DNA from: Hermatobates lingyangjiaoensis
Lineage: Eukaryota; Arthropoda; Insecta; Hemiptera; Hermatobatidae
Direction of reading: 5' to 3'
Length of the DNA: 64,000 nt
Assembly: GCA_026182355.1 (NCBI GenBank)
Contig: JAPFBL010001929.1
Span: forward strand, 682,501 to 746,500
The notes below the pieces were generated by a model. That model was not told the DNA's origin and did not search any database. It saw only the letters and a list, made by a program, of their open reading frames with translations. Below, piece after piece: positions 11,761 through 22,094 of this stretch (positions within the stretch are counted from its first letter, which is position 1; the number at the start of each line of letters is the position of its first letter). Position numbers and translations under genes: made by a program.

Positions 11761-12474
11761 TACATACATACATGCACACGGAAAGTACCACTTATTTTCA
11801 TCCATGAATGGTTTTTCATGGTGCTCTGCTTGTGTGAAGAAGACAAAGATAGGAAAACAAGAAGCTTTTATACTTATACTTTTTTAAGTATATACTTGAA
11901 TAAAATACTAGTTATACTACTTATTTATACTTGAATAAAAAAAGTATACTTTTATACTTGAAAAGTATATTTACTTTTAAACGTTTTATTATTTTTAAAA
12001 GTTTATACTTTTAAACTTGAAAATAATCTAATGCACTAACAAAAATACGTGAACAGATTGATAATATTATAGTTATTATAATTACCTTTAAATGTAGCAG
12101 AAAAGAGAGTAATTTTGGTGGGACGTTGAAATGTTGCGACTTTTATAAGTTCATGTGTTATCAGTCATCGGGTCATATCTCAAGTGAGCAGCCAAAGATT
12201 GATGTTTGATTTGTATTAATGGGTCAGTAAATAAGTGTCAGACAAAGCGATTTCTAAAAGCTGAGATAACCTTTTTAAGGAAAGAAAATATTTAATCTGT
12301 ATGAAATATTTATGAAAAAAATGTTATAATTTGTTTACATTAGATTTAAAAAAATGAATCAACTTTGTTATTCTAGTAAGAGACGAACACGTTGCCACTG
12401 AGCTATCCTTAGGTACATTAAAACAGAAAAAATACCTGTCTTTTTGTTCTAAGGTAGAGTAATAAGTTATTTGG

Positions 12475-12560
12475 GTATTTACTCATTGTAGGGTAAAAAG
12501 TTAATGAACAAGTTTCGACAAATAACGCGTTTCGAACATGTAGTGTTCTTCTTTAGGTAC
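12475..12560. repeat. Half of a foldback element (5213-5460 family)
   Basis: TATTTACTCATTGTAGGGTAAAAAGTTAATGAA is followed by CGCGTTTCGAACATGTAGTGTTCTTCTTTAGGTAC, the complement of the CTGAGGAAGAACAC hairpin core. Only one arm and the core remain. Confidence 0.75.
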
Positions 12561-13309
12561 AACTAAAAGATAGAATGACATCAGAGAGTTATCTATGGTA
12601 TACAATGAAATAAGGGAACAGAGTAAGTCAATAACTAAGGGTCGGTGTCTGCGGTGCAACTAACTAGGAGGGAAGTGGGTGAGGGCGGGTGTACGGAGTG
12701 TACATCTATTTCATATTGGGAAGCAAACGGTTAGGCAAAGCCCTTTACATTTACTGTAAACACAAAGTACAGAAAACATAACGAAAGTATACAGAGAACT
12801 ATATCGAATAACCTGAGAAGTATTATGGTTAATATGAACATTAAATCTAAGGTAAAGCCGTAATGAAAACCTAAATCTTTGATAATATCAATCTTTGTTA
12901 AGAGTATTATCTTAATAATATAAGATATACCATAAACCATATCAATTCGTTCAACATCTATATCAGGTATGATGTTAGTATGATAGTTTTAAATTATTGT
13001 CTAATTATAACCATATCTGTCATAATTAAACTGATAAACTGGAGGATTTATATTCATTGAGTGGTTAATAATACATTTCGCAATAGTAATGCTAAATCAT
13101 TCAAAATACACCATTCAACTATTGAGTCAATAAAGTTTTAGCACTTCTTTGACAGTCTTAGGAATCTAGCATCCGCTGGTATTACAATCTAGATATCTAG
13201 AAACTAGTGACATTTATTTTCCTCTCGGGATGGTTGAAGTGGACTAGCAAAGGGGGGAGAATAACCCCATTTTTTTTTTTTTTTTGGTGTCACAAAGAGC
13301 CAGCTCAGA

Positions 13310-13550
13310 GCCTATGTAGACACGACTATATTTCCAACCTATAGTATGTGGACACAACTATGTGGACGCCTTATGTGAACACGACTCTGTGGACGACCTA
13401 TGTGGACACGACTATGTGGACGACCTATGTGACACGACTATGAGGACGAACTATGTTGACATGACTGTGTGGACGACCTATGTAGACACAACTATGTGGA
13501 CAAGCCTATGTGGACGGACTTTTAGGATGACCATTGCAACCTAACCTACA
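13310..13550 (+). repeat. Degenerate ~15/30-bp minisatellite ending in CCTAACCT
   Basis: Variants of CTATGTGGACACGA and CTATGTGGACGA alternate about 14 times. A poly-T (13270-13286) precedes the array and TTGCAACCTAACCTAC follows it, the same type of end as the SINE copies at 300-605 and 1856-2152. Confidence 0.85.
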
Positions 13551-14308
13551 AGATTTATAATGGAAATCTGATTTTTTTTTACGAGTTAATACAATGTAAG
13601 AAGAATGTAATACTTAAATTTGAAAAATCCTTTCCAATCAAACATACATTTTATAATGTCTTCCAAAATATGATAAACGGTTGTCTAAGAAAGTGTTGTA
13701 ATCAAACTATATGTTGTACGCTTGAACAAAACTTAATATTAGACATGTAGTTCTTCGCATGTTTAAGAACTCCATTTTTATGGTAATATTTATGTATGGT
13801 AGATATACTCTTCTGTTTTTCATTACAAAACGGATACTAATTTTAGGTTCTTCTTTGATAATTAGATGAACTTGACGTTTTTTATTAGGTATTGTGTTAG
13901 TATGAATATACATGAGTTTAAATATTGGAAAAGTAAGTCTTATCTGTGGTGACATGATAAATTTTTTGTTATTAAGCGTCTTTTTAATTAACAGTGCCAA
14001 TATGAGAACAGCAAATCAACAGAATTAGTTCTATAAATTTTTTTTAGCAAAATAGGAAACTCTTTAAATATTGTATAAATCACTAATTATTCAATCTAGA
14101 CTGCTCCATAGATATTGAAGACACTTTTGGCCATTAAGGAATCCATTAAATTAGTACTAATTTAAATAACTAATTTGATGCGGAGAGCTTTTAGGGCAAA
14201 TTAGGAAAATATAACTGCAGTGCGCACGTGTCAGATGGGAACTCATAGTCTCAGGTTGAGAAAAACATATCAGATCCTTCTAAATCAATGATTTCAAGTT
14301 TGTTATAA

Positions 14309-14337
14309 CTAAGGGTCCCTTATTAATAAGGGACCCT
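14309..14337. repeat. Short perfect palindrome
   Basis: AAGGGTCCCTTATT is mirrored by AATAAGGGACCCTT around a TA centre. It is not a terminator in any recognisable gene context. Confidence 0.7.
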
Positions 14338-14369
14338 TATTACTCATTATCTAATATTCACATGAGAGG

Positions 14370-14600
14370 TGAATAAATCTAAGCACGTCGTCCCTCGGAA
14401 AGGGTGTTAAAACGTCTGACACGAGTCTGTACGATGTTAGGTACTCGTTAAAAATCCCTACTCTATATTCACTAGAGTTAGAAAAAAATTAGGACTCCCA
14501 ATGTAGAATCAACAGGTATTGCGGCTCGCCCATTACCAAAGTAGGTGCCATATAATAAATGAGCCATACTTTACGCCCCTAGAACAGCACTAAAAGGTGA
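14370..14600 (+). repeat. SINE-family copy, plus orientation
   Basis: Carries the family body (GTCTGTACGATGTTAGGTACTCG, AATTAGGACTCCCAATGTAGAATCAAC) and a 3' part (GGCTCGCCCATTACCAAAGTAGG, TAATAAATGAGCC) shared with the copies at 51020-51370. Confidence 0.6.
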
Positions 14601-15387
14601 AAACTTTATAAGTGTTGGCTTTAGTAAACAAACAAACAGTTTGTTTTGACTGATAAAATGGATATATCCACATTGAAACAAATAATCATTAAACTAATCA
14701 AATGTGATTTTAATCATGTTTGCCACAGTGTTCGATGTTACGTCTACACAGTACCCAAATTAAAGTAAAACCCAAACTCAATTGATTGTCAACGAGTTTG
14801 TTATTATATTTACTTTTAGCAAAGTAGATTTTAGGCCACTCAAAATTTTGTTTACTCTTTTAACAACACAAACGCTTTTCATATATAATTAATCGACAAT
14901 TTAATTAACCATAGGTGACGTCATTATGTGCAATATATATTATTGATTTAGAGTGAACATTTGCATTTGCTGATTCAGCGAGATAATTTTTTTGAGATAT
15001 CGTTCACAGCGTTTAGATCGTGCCGACATCCACTTGTAGTAATCTTCGAGTGATAAGTCATGTTGCATGTGATTCCATAATCATTGTCTACTAAGCAAAT
15101 ACTTACAAGTTTTCCTTTATTTAAAAAGTAATTAGTATCACTATCACTATTGTCTTTTTAATATATCTTTATAGTAAAAGCAGCATTTTGTAAATAGAGT
15201 GAGCGACTTCTCTGATGGCCTAAAACAAAGATCTGAAGAACACTAATAAAACAAGTATAGAGCAATCTAATAATAAAGGTTTATAATTCACAAGACTGAA
15301 AACAACTTTCAAAACATTAGGATTAAAACAATAAATTCAAAATATACCGTTCAACTAACAGTGGCTTTGCATCTGTTTTTGACGCCC

Positions 15388-15990
15388 CAATCTAAGTTGT
15401 TATGCGATCGGTGCCGAAGGATGGGATACAGAGGTTATTGTGTGATGAACGGGAGCCTCAAGAATACTAGGCGACCCCCTTGAGTAAATAGCCTTACTCC
15501 GGTATGCGGTGCTCTGCCGGAGCGGATAAAATACCACCGATAGAGAGATATAGGGATTTTCTCGTGTATGATACTAAGGAGAAGTAAGTTCAGAGGGTCC
15601 AAAAGCTCTAACTAGTGGGAGCCAACCTCCCAGAAGTGCACCTAAGGACCCGAAGAAGACTGTTCCGAAAAAGAAAAAAAGAAAGTCACTTTCTCCCGAA
15701 ACGTAGGGAGCCTGAATGGGCATTATCAATGATGGTTTGTGCAGATTCTACAAAGAAGAGGAAGAAACACCGTTGTACCTGCTAGCTTACTGTCAGGCAA
15801 TTCTGCTGCACAGAGTTAGGTCCTTCAGGACACTCAACAAAACCATAGAAAAACTTGTATTGCTGGAACCAGCAAAAGTGCTGAGCTTGGAGGCATTGAA
15901 GTTAACTGCTGGGGTACTTTAGTACAGAAGAGGGGAAGTACAATAGTTTGTTTTTAAGACGGAGTGATGGTCACCCTCAAATAAAAAAAA
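15388..15990 (+). mobile_element. Non-LTR retrotransposon 3' fragment, copy 3
   Basis: The open stretch at 15716-15922 encodes NDGLCRFYKEEEETPLYLLA then YCQAILLHR, ending LEALKLTAGVL-stop. Compared with copy 4 this is the Cys-X2-Cys, His-X4-Cys tail found at the C-terminus of reverse transcriptase/RNase H proteins of I/Jockey-like non-LTR retrotransposons, with two cysteine positions changed to Tyr and other substitutions. A ~60-base 3' UTR and an A-rich tail (CAAATAAAAAAAAA) follow. It is 5'-truncated near 15388. Confidence 0.75.
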
Positions 15991-16240
15991 AACTCCTTTT
16001 GACGCTCCGGCTTCGGCCCCAAAGGCATCGAGGGACCATGTGTTCAGATTTACTTATCTCCTACATAAATAACCCGAGAGCCACCGTGGGTATAGAACTA
16101 AAATGATATTGTATCTTAATCCCAGGTAAATTCTGTTCGCCCTCATCAATAAGTAATAGTGAAGTTCAATAAAATTACCTAAAACAGACATGTCTGTACA
16201 TCATTTTGTGCAATCAGTTATTATACAATATTTACTCATA

Positions 16241-17555
16241 CGAGGTGTGTAAATAAAGTAGTGAGACTGATTTTTTTTTAAATTTTCTATTCAAATATAA
16301 TTACAATGTGATATTGTCACCTTCAAAATAGTTCCCTTCGGCAGCCACACAGCGCTGGAGACGGTCCTTCCAATCATTGTAGCATTGCTGGAACTCGGAT
16401 TCTGGAATGGCCTTCAGCTGGTCGGTTACAGCAGTTTGTATGTTTTGTAGTGTCCCGAAATGAGTTCCCTTGAGGTGATTTTTCAATCTCGGGAAGAGGA
16501 AAAAGTCACAAGGACTCAAGTCTGGTGAATAAGGAGGCTGAGGAGCAACAGGAATGTTTTTACTGGCCAAAAACTCGTTTATTGAGATGGCAGTGTGACA
16601 GGGCGCGTTGTCGTGATGCAACACCCACTTGTCTTTGATGTTTGGCCGCACACGAAGGACTCTTTTTCGAAGTCTTTCAAGGACCTCACGGTAGAAGTGC
16701 TGATTAACCGTTTGGCCTTGTGGCACAAACTCTTTGTGGACGATTCCGTGGCTATCAAAAAAACAAATCAGCATGCATTTGATTTTCGACTTGCTCATGC
16801 GTGCTTTCTTGGGCCTTGGAGAAGTCGCAGTGTGCCACTCCATGCTCTGACGTTTCGTTTCTGGGTCGTACTCAAACACCCATGACTCGTCACCAGTAAT
16901 GACACGTTCAAGAAAACGGGGATCATTTTCAATTGAACCCAAAAAGTCAAGACTCCTTCCCTTTCTGAGATCTTTTTGGTCTTGGGAATGGTTTTTCGGA
17001 ACCATTTTCGCACAAATTTTTCTCATCTCCAATTCATTGGTCAAAATGTGATGAACGGAGGTGTGATTCAAATTCAACTGTTCCCCGATCATTCTGACTG
17101 TCAAGCGTCGATCTGAACGCACAAGGTTCCGTACTCTGTTGACATTTTCATCGGTGTTTGCACTTGAAGGCTTTCCGCTTCGTGGTTCATCTTCAATCGA
17201 CTCTCTTCCTTCTGAAAATTCCTTAAACCACCGAAAAACCTGTGCCCTTGATAAAACACGTTCTCCATAGGCCTCCTGATGTTTTTCAAAAGTTTCGGTT
17301 GCATTATGTCCAAGTCTGAAGCAAAATTTGATTGCACACCGCTGCTCAACTTTGAGGTCACTCATTTTTAAAACGCTCAAGAAAAAACCATTTCACGAAA
17401 ACCAACGCTACGGACAAACAAATGACTGTGGCGAGTTCAGATTCATACTGGAGGCGCATCACACGTGCACCTGACGCTACTCAAGGCCACGCGTCTCCAG
17501 CGTTGCCAGATCGAAAGTGACGTTGCCAGTCTCACTACTTTATTTACACACCTCG
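16241..17555 (-). mobile_element. Complete mariner transposon
   Basis: Perfect 29-bp terminal inverted repeats lie at 16241-16269 and 17527-17555, beginning CGAGGTGTGTAAATAAAG. A TA target duplication flanks each side (16239-16240 and 17556-17557). The 1315-bp element has one uninterrupted transposase ORF on the minus strand. It sits between two non-LTR fragments in opposite orientation. Confidence 0.97.
16301..17380 (-). CDS. Mariner transposase, DD34D, intact
   Basis: A 359-residue uninterrupted ORF. MSDLKVEQR at the second Met (residue 6) is the more usual start. The N-terminal half has two helix-turn-helix units (QVFRWFKEF near residue 50, SVHHIL near 110). The catalytic triad is present: Asp in ITGDESW, Asp in HHDNAPCH, and Asp in YSPDLSPCDFFLF, with exactly 34 residues between the second and third. 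The linker contains WVPNEL-like text only in altered form (TNELEMRKICAKMVPK). Full length, intact frame and perfect inverted repeats suggest a young, possibly still functional copy. The protein acts in the nucleus by binding the terminal repeats and moving the element into TA sites. Confidence 0.96.
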   Translation of the reverse strand: MSVLKMSDLKVEQRCAIKFCFRLGHNATETFEKHQEAYGERVLSRAQVFRWFKEFSEGRESIEDEPRSGKPSSANTDENVNRVRNLVRSDRRLTVRMIGEQLNLNHTSVHHILTNELEMRKICAKMVPKNHSQDQKDLRKGRSLDFLGSIENDPRFLERVITGDESWVFEYDPETKRQSMEWHTATSPRPKKARMSKSKIKCMLICFFDSHGIVHKEFVPQGQTVNQHFYREVLERLRKRVLRVRPNIKDKWVLHHDNAPCHTAISINEFLASKNIPVAPQPPYSPDLSPCDFFLFPRLKNHLKGTHFGTLQNIQTAVTDQLKAIPESEFQQCYNDWKDRLQRCVAAEGNYFEGDNITL

Positions 17556-17640
17556 TATCTAGAAAATCATAGAAAATGTTTCCTCCAATAGAAGTTATGA
17601 ACACAATGCCTTGTGAACAGGAAGTTCTTTCCCTGGATAC

Positions 17641-18170
17641 GTGTTTATTATTATTATTATTATTATTTGAGGGTGACTATAGCACTGGGTCTTAAAAAAA
17701 AATATTGAACTTCCCCTCTTCTGTACTAAAGTACCCCAGCAGTTATCTTCAATGCCTCCAAGAAGCTCAGTACTTTGCTGGGTCCAGCGGTAAAAGTTTT
17801 TCTATGAGTTCCTTGAATGTTCCGAAGCACCTACCTCTGTGCAGCAGAATTGCCTGACACTCAGCCAGCAGGTGCAATGGTGTTTCTTCCTCTTCTATGC
17901 AGAATCTGCACAAACCATCATTGATACTTCCACATTCAAACCATCATTCAGGCTCCCTACGTTTCGGGAGAAAGTGACTTCCTTTTTCCTTCTTCGGGAC
18001 ACTCTTCTTCGGGTCCTCTGATGCACTTGTGGTAGGTTGGCTCCCACTAGCTAGCGCTTTTGGACCCTCTGCACTTCCTGATGATGATCTCAGGACTTCT
18101 TTCTCCTTAGTATCACACAGGGGAAAACCTCTGAAGCTCTGTTGGTGGTATTTTGTCCGCTCCGGCAAAA
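17641..18170 (-). mobile_element. Non-LTR retrotransposon 3' fragment, copy 4, with (ATT)n tail
   Basis: The best-preserved copy, read on the minus strand. An open stretch is rich in Lys, Ser and Pro (SEDPKKSVPKKEKGSHFLPK). After a small disruption it continues SINDGLCRFCIEEEETPLHL then LAECQAILLHR, with the CX2C-X8-HX4C zinc-knuckle-like tail of non-LTR RT/RNase H proteins. A short 3' UTR ends in a (TAA)7-like tail at 17642-17668, a microsatellite tail characteristic of some LINE clades. Confidence 0.75.
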
Positions 18171-18689
18171 AGAGAAAAACAAATAGATTAATTTCGTTAA
18201 TCTATAGAAAACAAAAAATTAAGAGATTTTTCTTCCTTCATAAGTAGTGTTATCACAAGCGCTTAGACCTCACTTAATCTGGCACTTATTGACTGACTTC
18301 ATATATATAAATAAATTACTAATGACTTGAGATAAGACCCATTAATTGATAACAATTTTAGTTATAAACCCAAGCATTTCAAAGTTAGACCAATATTACA
18401 GTGTTTTCCTCTCCATTTAAAGGTAATTAATCATTTCTAGCTTATCATAAAAAAACATTTACATCTTTTTGGTGGTGCATTAGACTATTTAGAAATATAT
18501 AATACAAAATACACTACTATGATAACCATTCATTGAAAAAATAAAAATAAATGATACAATTTATATTCATATTATTAACAATAACTGTTAAATTGTTTAT
18601 TGCAGTTAGCTGAGAGGCTCTTAGAGGGCACAGCTCCAATAGTTATATTTTCTTTAATTATTTTATCATTTTACAATTATTAAATGCAT

Positions 18690-18935
18690 GCTTTTTTTTA
18701 CTGATTAAACGATCCCCTAGCGGGTGATAACGTCAGCCATTTACCTGCTTTTTGTTTGATCGGTGATTCAACAGATTCTACATAGGGAGTCCTAAATTTT
18801 GCCTAACTCAAGTGCATTTCGAGTAGGGATCTTTAACGAGTAACTGACATCGTACAGGCTCGGGACTGATGGCTTACCATATTATCCTCTCCGAGGAACA
18901 ACGTACTCAGATTTATTTTTCTCTCCTGTCAGTCA
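18690..18935 (-). repeat. SINE-family copy, minus orientation, 5'-truncated
   Basis: Matches 53074-53388 closely (GATTAAACGATCCCCTAGCGG, CGTCAGCCATTTACCTGCTTTTTGTTTGATC, GGGAGTCCTAAATTTTGCC). A T-run at 18691-18699 is the A-tail read from the other strand. The tRNA-like head is missing. Confidence 0.7.
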
Positions 18936-19495
18936 AGTCATACCTGACAATATACTTCACTCCGTTCTTCTCTGTCCCTTGCACCTCTTCCTACATACTC
19001 CACCCCATTGTCGGCGAACCTATGACACGAGTGTCAGACTTGACACGCCATCTCATTTCTGGTCACAAGCATCTTCAAAGATAAAAAAAATCAAAATTAT
19101 ATTATTTATCTCCCATAAAAACAGTTAGTTATTAATAATAATATTACTTACATAAATAATAATTAATAATTTGATTCCGAAACCACGTACAAGTAAAATA
19201 TTGTGTAACAAATATATATATTGAAAACATTTATATACATTGTTTTAATATTGATATTAATATAAAAAGGTATCAAGTAAATTATATGTGTATATTACTT
19301 CATTTTCTATGTTAAGTGTCAATTAAATATGTAAAACAAGTCCCTAAATCATTGGCTCCATAATTTTGGTTTTTGTATTTTAAATAGCATTAAACAAATA
19401 ATTAACTTACAAAAATGATAAATATTCCTATTTTTTTAGTTTTTAGATTTCTGATTTATGGCACGCCACGGAAATTATGTTTCGTTTTTTTTACA

Positions 19496-19830
19496 ATTTT
19501 GACATGCAGAACTCAAAAGGTTCGCCGACACTGCTCCTCAACATACATCGTTCTATCTCTTCGTTTTTTTCAAAATTTTTGACACACAGAACTCAAAAGG
19601 TTCGCAAACACTGCTCCTCAACATACTTTGACACGCAGAACTCAAAAGGTTCGCCGACACTGCTCCTCAACATACATCGTTCTATCTCTTCGTTTTTTTC
19701 AAAATTTTTGACACGCAGAACACAAAAGGTTCGCCAACACTGCTTCTCAACATACTCGTCCTATCTCTTCGTTTTTTTCAAAATTTTGACACGCAGATCT
19801 CAAAAGTTTCGCCAATACTGCTCCACAACC
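19496..19830. repeat. ~80-bp tandem repeat, four to five units
   Basis: Units of TTGACACGCAGAACTCAAAAGG, TTCGCCGACACTGCTCCTCAACATAC and TTCTATCTCTTCGTTTTTTTCAAAA recur with spacing of about 80, 49, 81 and 79 bases; one unit is shortened. The open frame through it is a by-product of the repeat. Confidence 0.9.
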
Positions 19831-20903
19831 TAGGTCTAACTTCTTTTCTTTTCTCTGCAATCCACCACCACAATTTCATATTTCCTTAGACCACTGGTCA
19901 TTGTTAGACATCACTAAGTGTCCAGTCTATTTCCATTTTCTTTCCTATACTATTTCTGTTGTGTAACATAATAAATAAACTAATGTAGGACGGTAAATAT
20001 TTCCTTATGAATGAGTGTGGGTACATGTCACATGATAAAGCGAGTGCTGTCCTTACGTAAAATCCGTGATTGCAATATACATTTGATATTAATATGAAAG
20101 ACCAGTTACGAAGTGTCATCCCAAATATTCCATTGATATTTTTCTGTATTTATTTATTATATTACAACTACTCAATAGGTAACAAATATATTGATAAGTG
20201 ATAAATAAAAGAGTGGAGAAACCACCCATAAGTGGTACTCCACATAAATTATTCTGTTACTTGAAATTAGTTAGCATTGCTGAGTAGATCTCGGGGCCAA
20301 CATCTTTTTAGCCTTCTAATAGGGTTGGTAGAAATCTGGTGGGATGATAATTGCTTAATTAAAGGGTTTAGGATGGAGGGTAAAGTTTCATGAAATTTAC
20401 GGTACGTGATCGTATTTCTTGGTAGATAAAAGGAATTTTCAAATGTTATGAATGATATCATTAGAAGCAAAAAAGGAAGCTTGTACAATTTTACGAAGGA
20501 TTATGGATTGGGCTATTTGGATTCTTTGGATATTTGTACGCTTGGTTGATCCTCAGAGTCCGTAAGTTCAAATCGGCCATTGATAATTAAGTCAATACTT
20601 TTCCAATCTTTGTCTTCTTCAATCCCAAACAAGCCTGCACCATGAAAGGCTTTTCATGGTTAAAAATTACTGATATCTTTTTTTTTGTTTTTTTTTTAAC
20701 GAGTTGGAGTTTCCCGATTACATCATATTTTTTTACTATGATCTCACAAGTTTGGTAAATTTTTCAAATTGAACAGAATCGAATAGCTATAAGAGCACTA
20801 ATTTGAAAACAATGTATATTAATTTAGCAATTAATATATTTCTAATATTCTAGAGTGATATTTTACAAATTTCTTAACATAACGTTACTATATTCTTGTA
20901 CAG

Positions 20904-22037
20904 ATGTTGAAGTTAACTCTCGCAATTGTGCTTTTGGCCGGTGCAGCATCCGGGTCCAAATGCCCTACTGATAAAATCTCCATGAAGGACTTTAATATCA
21001 ACAAGGTATCACTAAAAAACAATTAAAATTATATTTTGTTTCCATAATAATATGAAATATATTGTCATTGTAACACTCTATTCCAGACTCCAGTATCCAT
21101 CAAGTCACTCTAAAACAGAGGTCTTCAAACTTTTCAATGTAAGGGCCACATTATATACTTCCCACATGTATGCGGGCCAAAGGAATAAATAAAAAAAATA
21201 ATAATCAGTGCCAGTAATTTAATTTCCTCAGTTATTAGATTATAAACATGGAAAAATTAAAACATATCCTGTTGGAAAAAATCAGGGTTTTATGAAATCA
21301 ATTAGTGTTATGAATGATACTGTCATTTTGAGTTCAAAATTTCATTAAAATCAGTATCTATGAGTCACACTATAGCGAGAGAGGGAAACTGACCCGGGCT
21401 TAGCGCCACCAGTCAGCAGCCTCAACTCTGAATAATTCAAATTATTCTTTTCAAGGCCACCACACAGGGATTTGTTTGTCGGGCCAGATGAAATTATGTG
21501 GTGGGCCAGATTTGGCCCGCGGGCCATAGTTTGGAGAGTTCTGCTCTAAAAAAACAAACTTGCTTAAAATAATAACAAACTCAAACAATAATGACAATAT
21601 TGAAAAAATAATAATTATATTATGTTTATTATAATTTGTTTTATATATGAATAATTAACAATTAATTTATAATAATAAATAGTGAATATTTATAATAAAC
21701 ACTGTATAACTGTTAATACAGTATGAGGTTGGTTCACGAACTGAAACTGAATGACAGTGTGAGAAGGATTCTAAGGTCATTAGTTCGTAAACTTACATAC
21801 AAAGCCGTTTCAGGTTTCTTTAGGAACACATAAGAACATAGTTTTGGAAATCTTTATCTAGTTATATATACAACATTTCACATAAACACGTGAAAAAACA
21901 ATCAATGATCAAACCACAATAACAAATGGAGAAAAAAAGACTAAAATCTTTCAACCGTTTTTGATTTTGACGAAGACCGCTTGTTACGGTTGAAAGATCT
22001 TAGTCTTGCTTTCCTATTTCATATTGTGGTTTGATCC

Positions 22038-22094
<57 letters not shown>

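Noticed and set aside
11400..11934. Long open frames on both strands encoding His-Thr or Cys-Val repeats
   Set aside because: Pure translation of the CA microsatellite; there are no start context, splice signals or non-repetitive coding sequence.
16595..17361. Frames overlapping the mariner transposase on either strand
   Set aside because: They are shadows of the transposase ORF.
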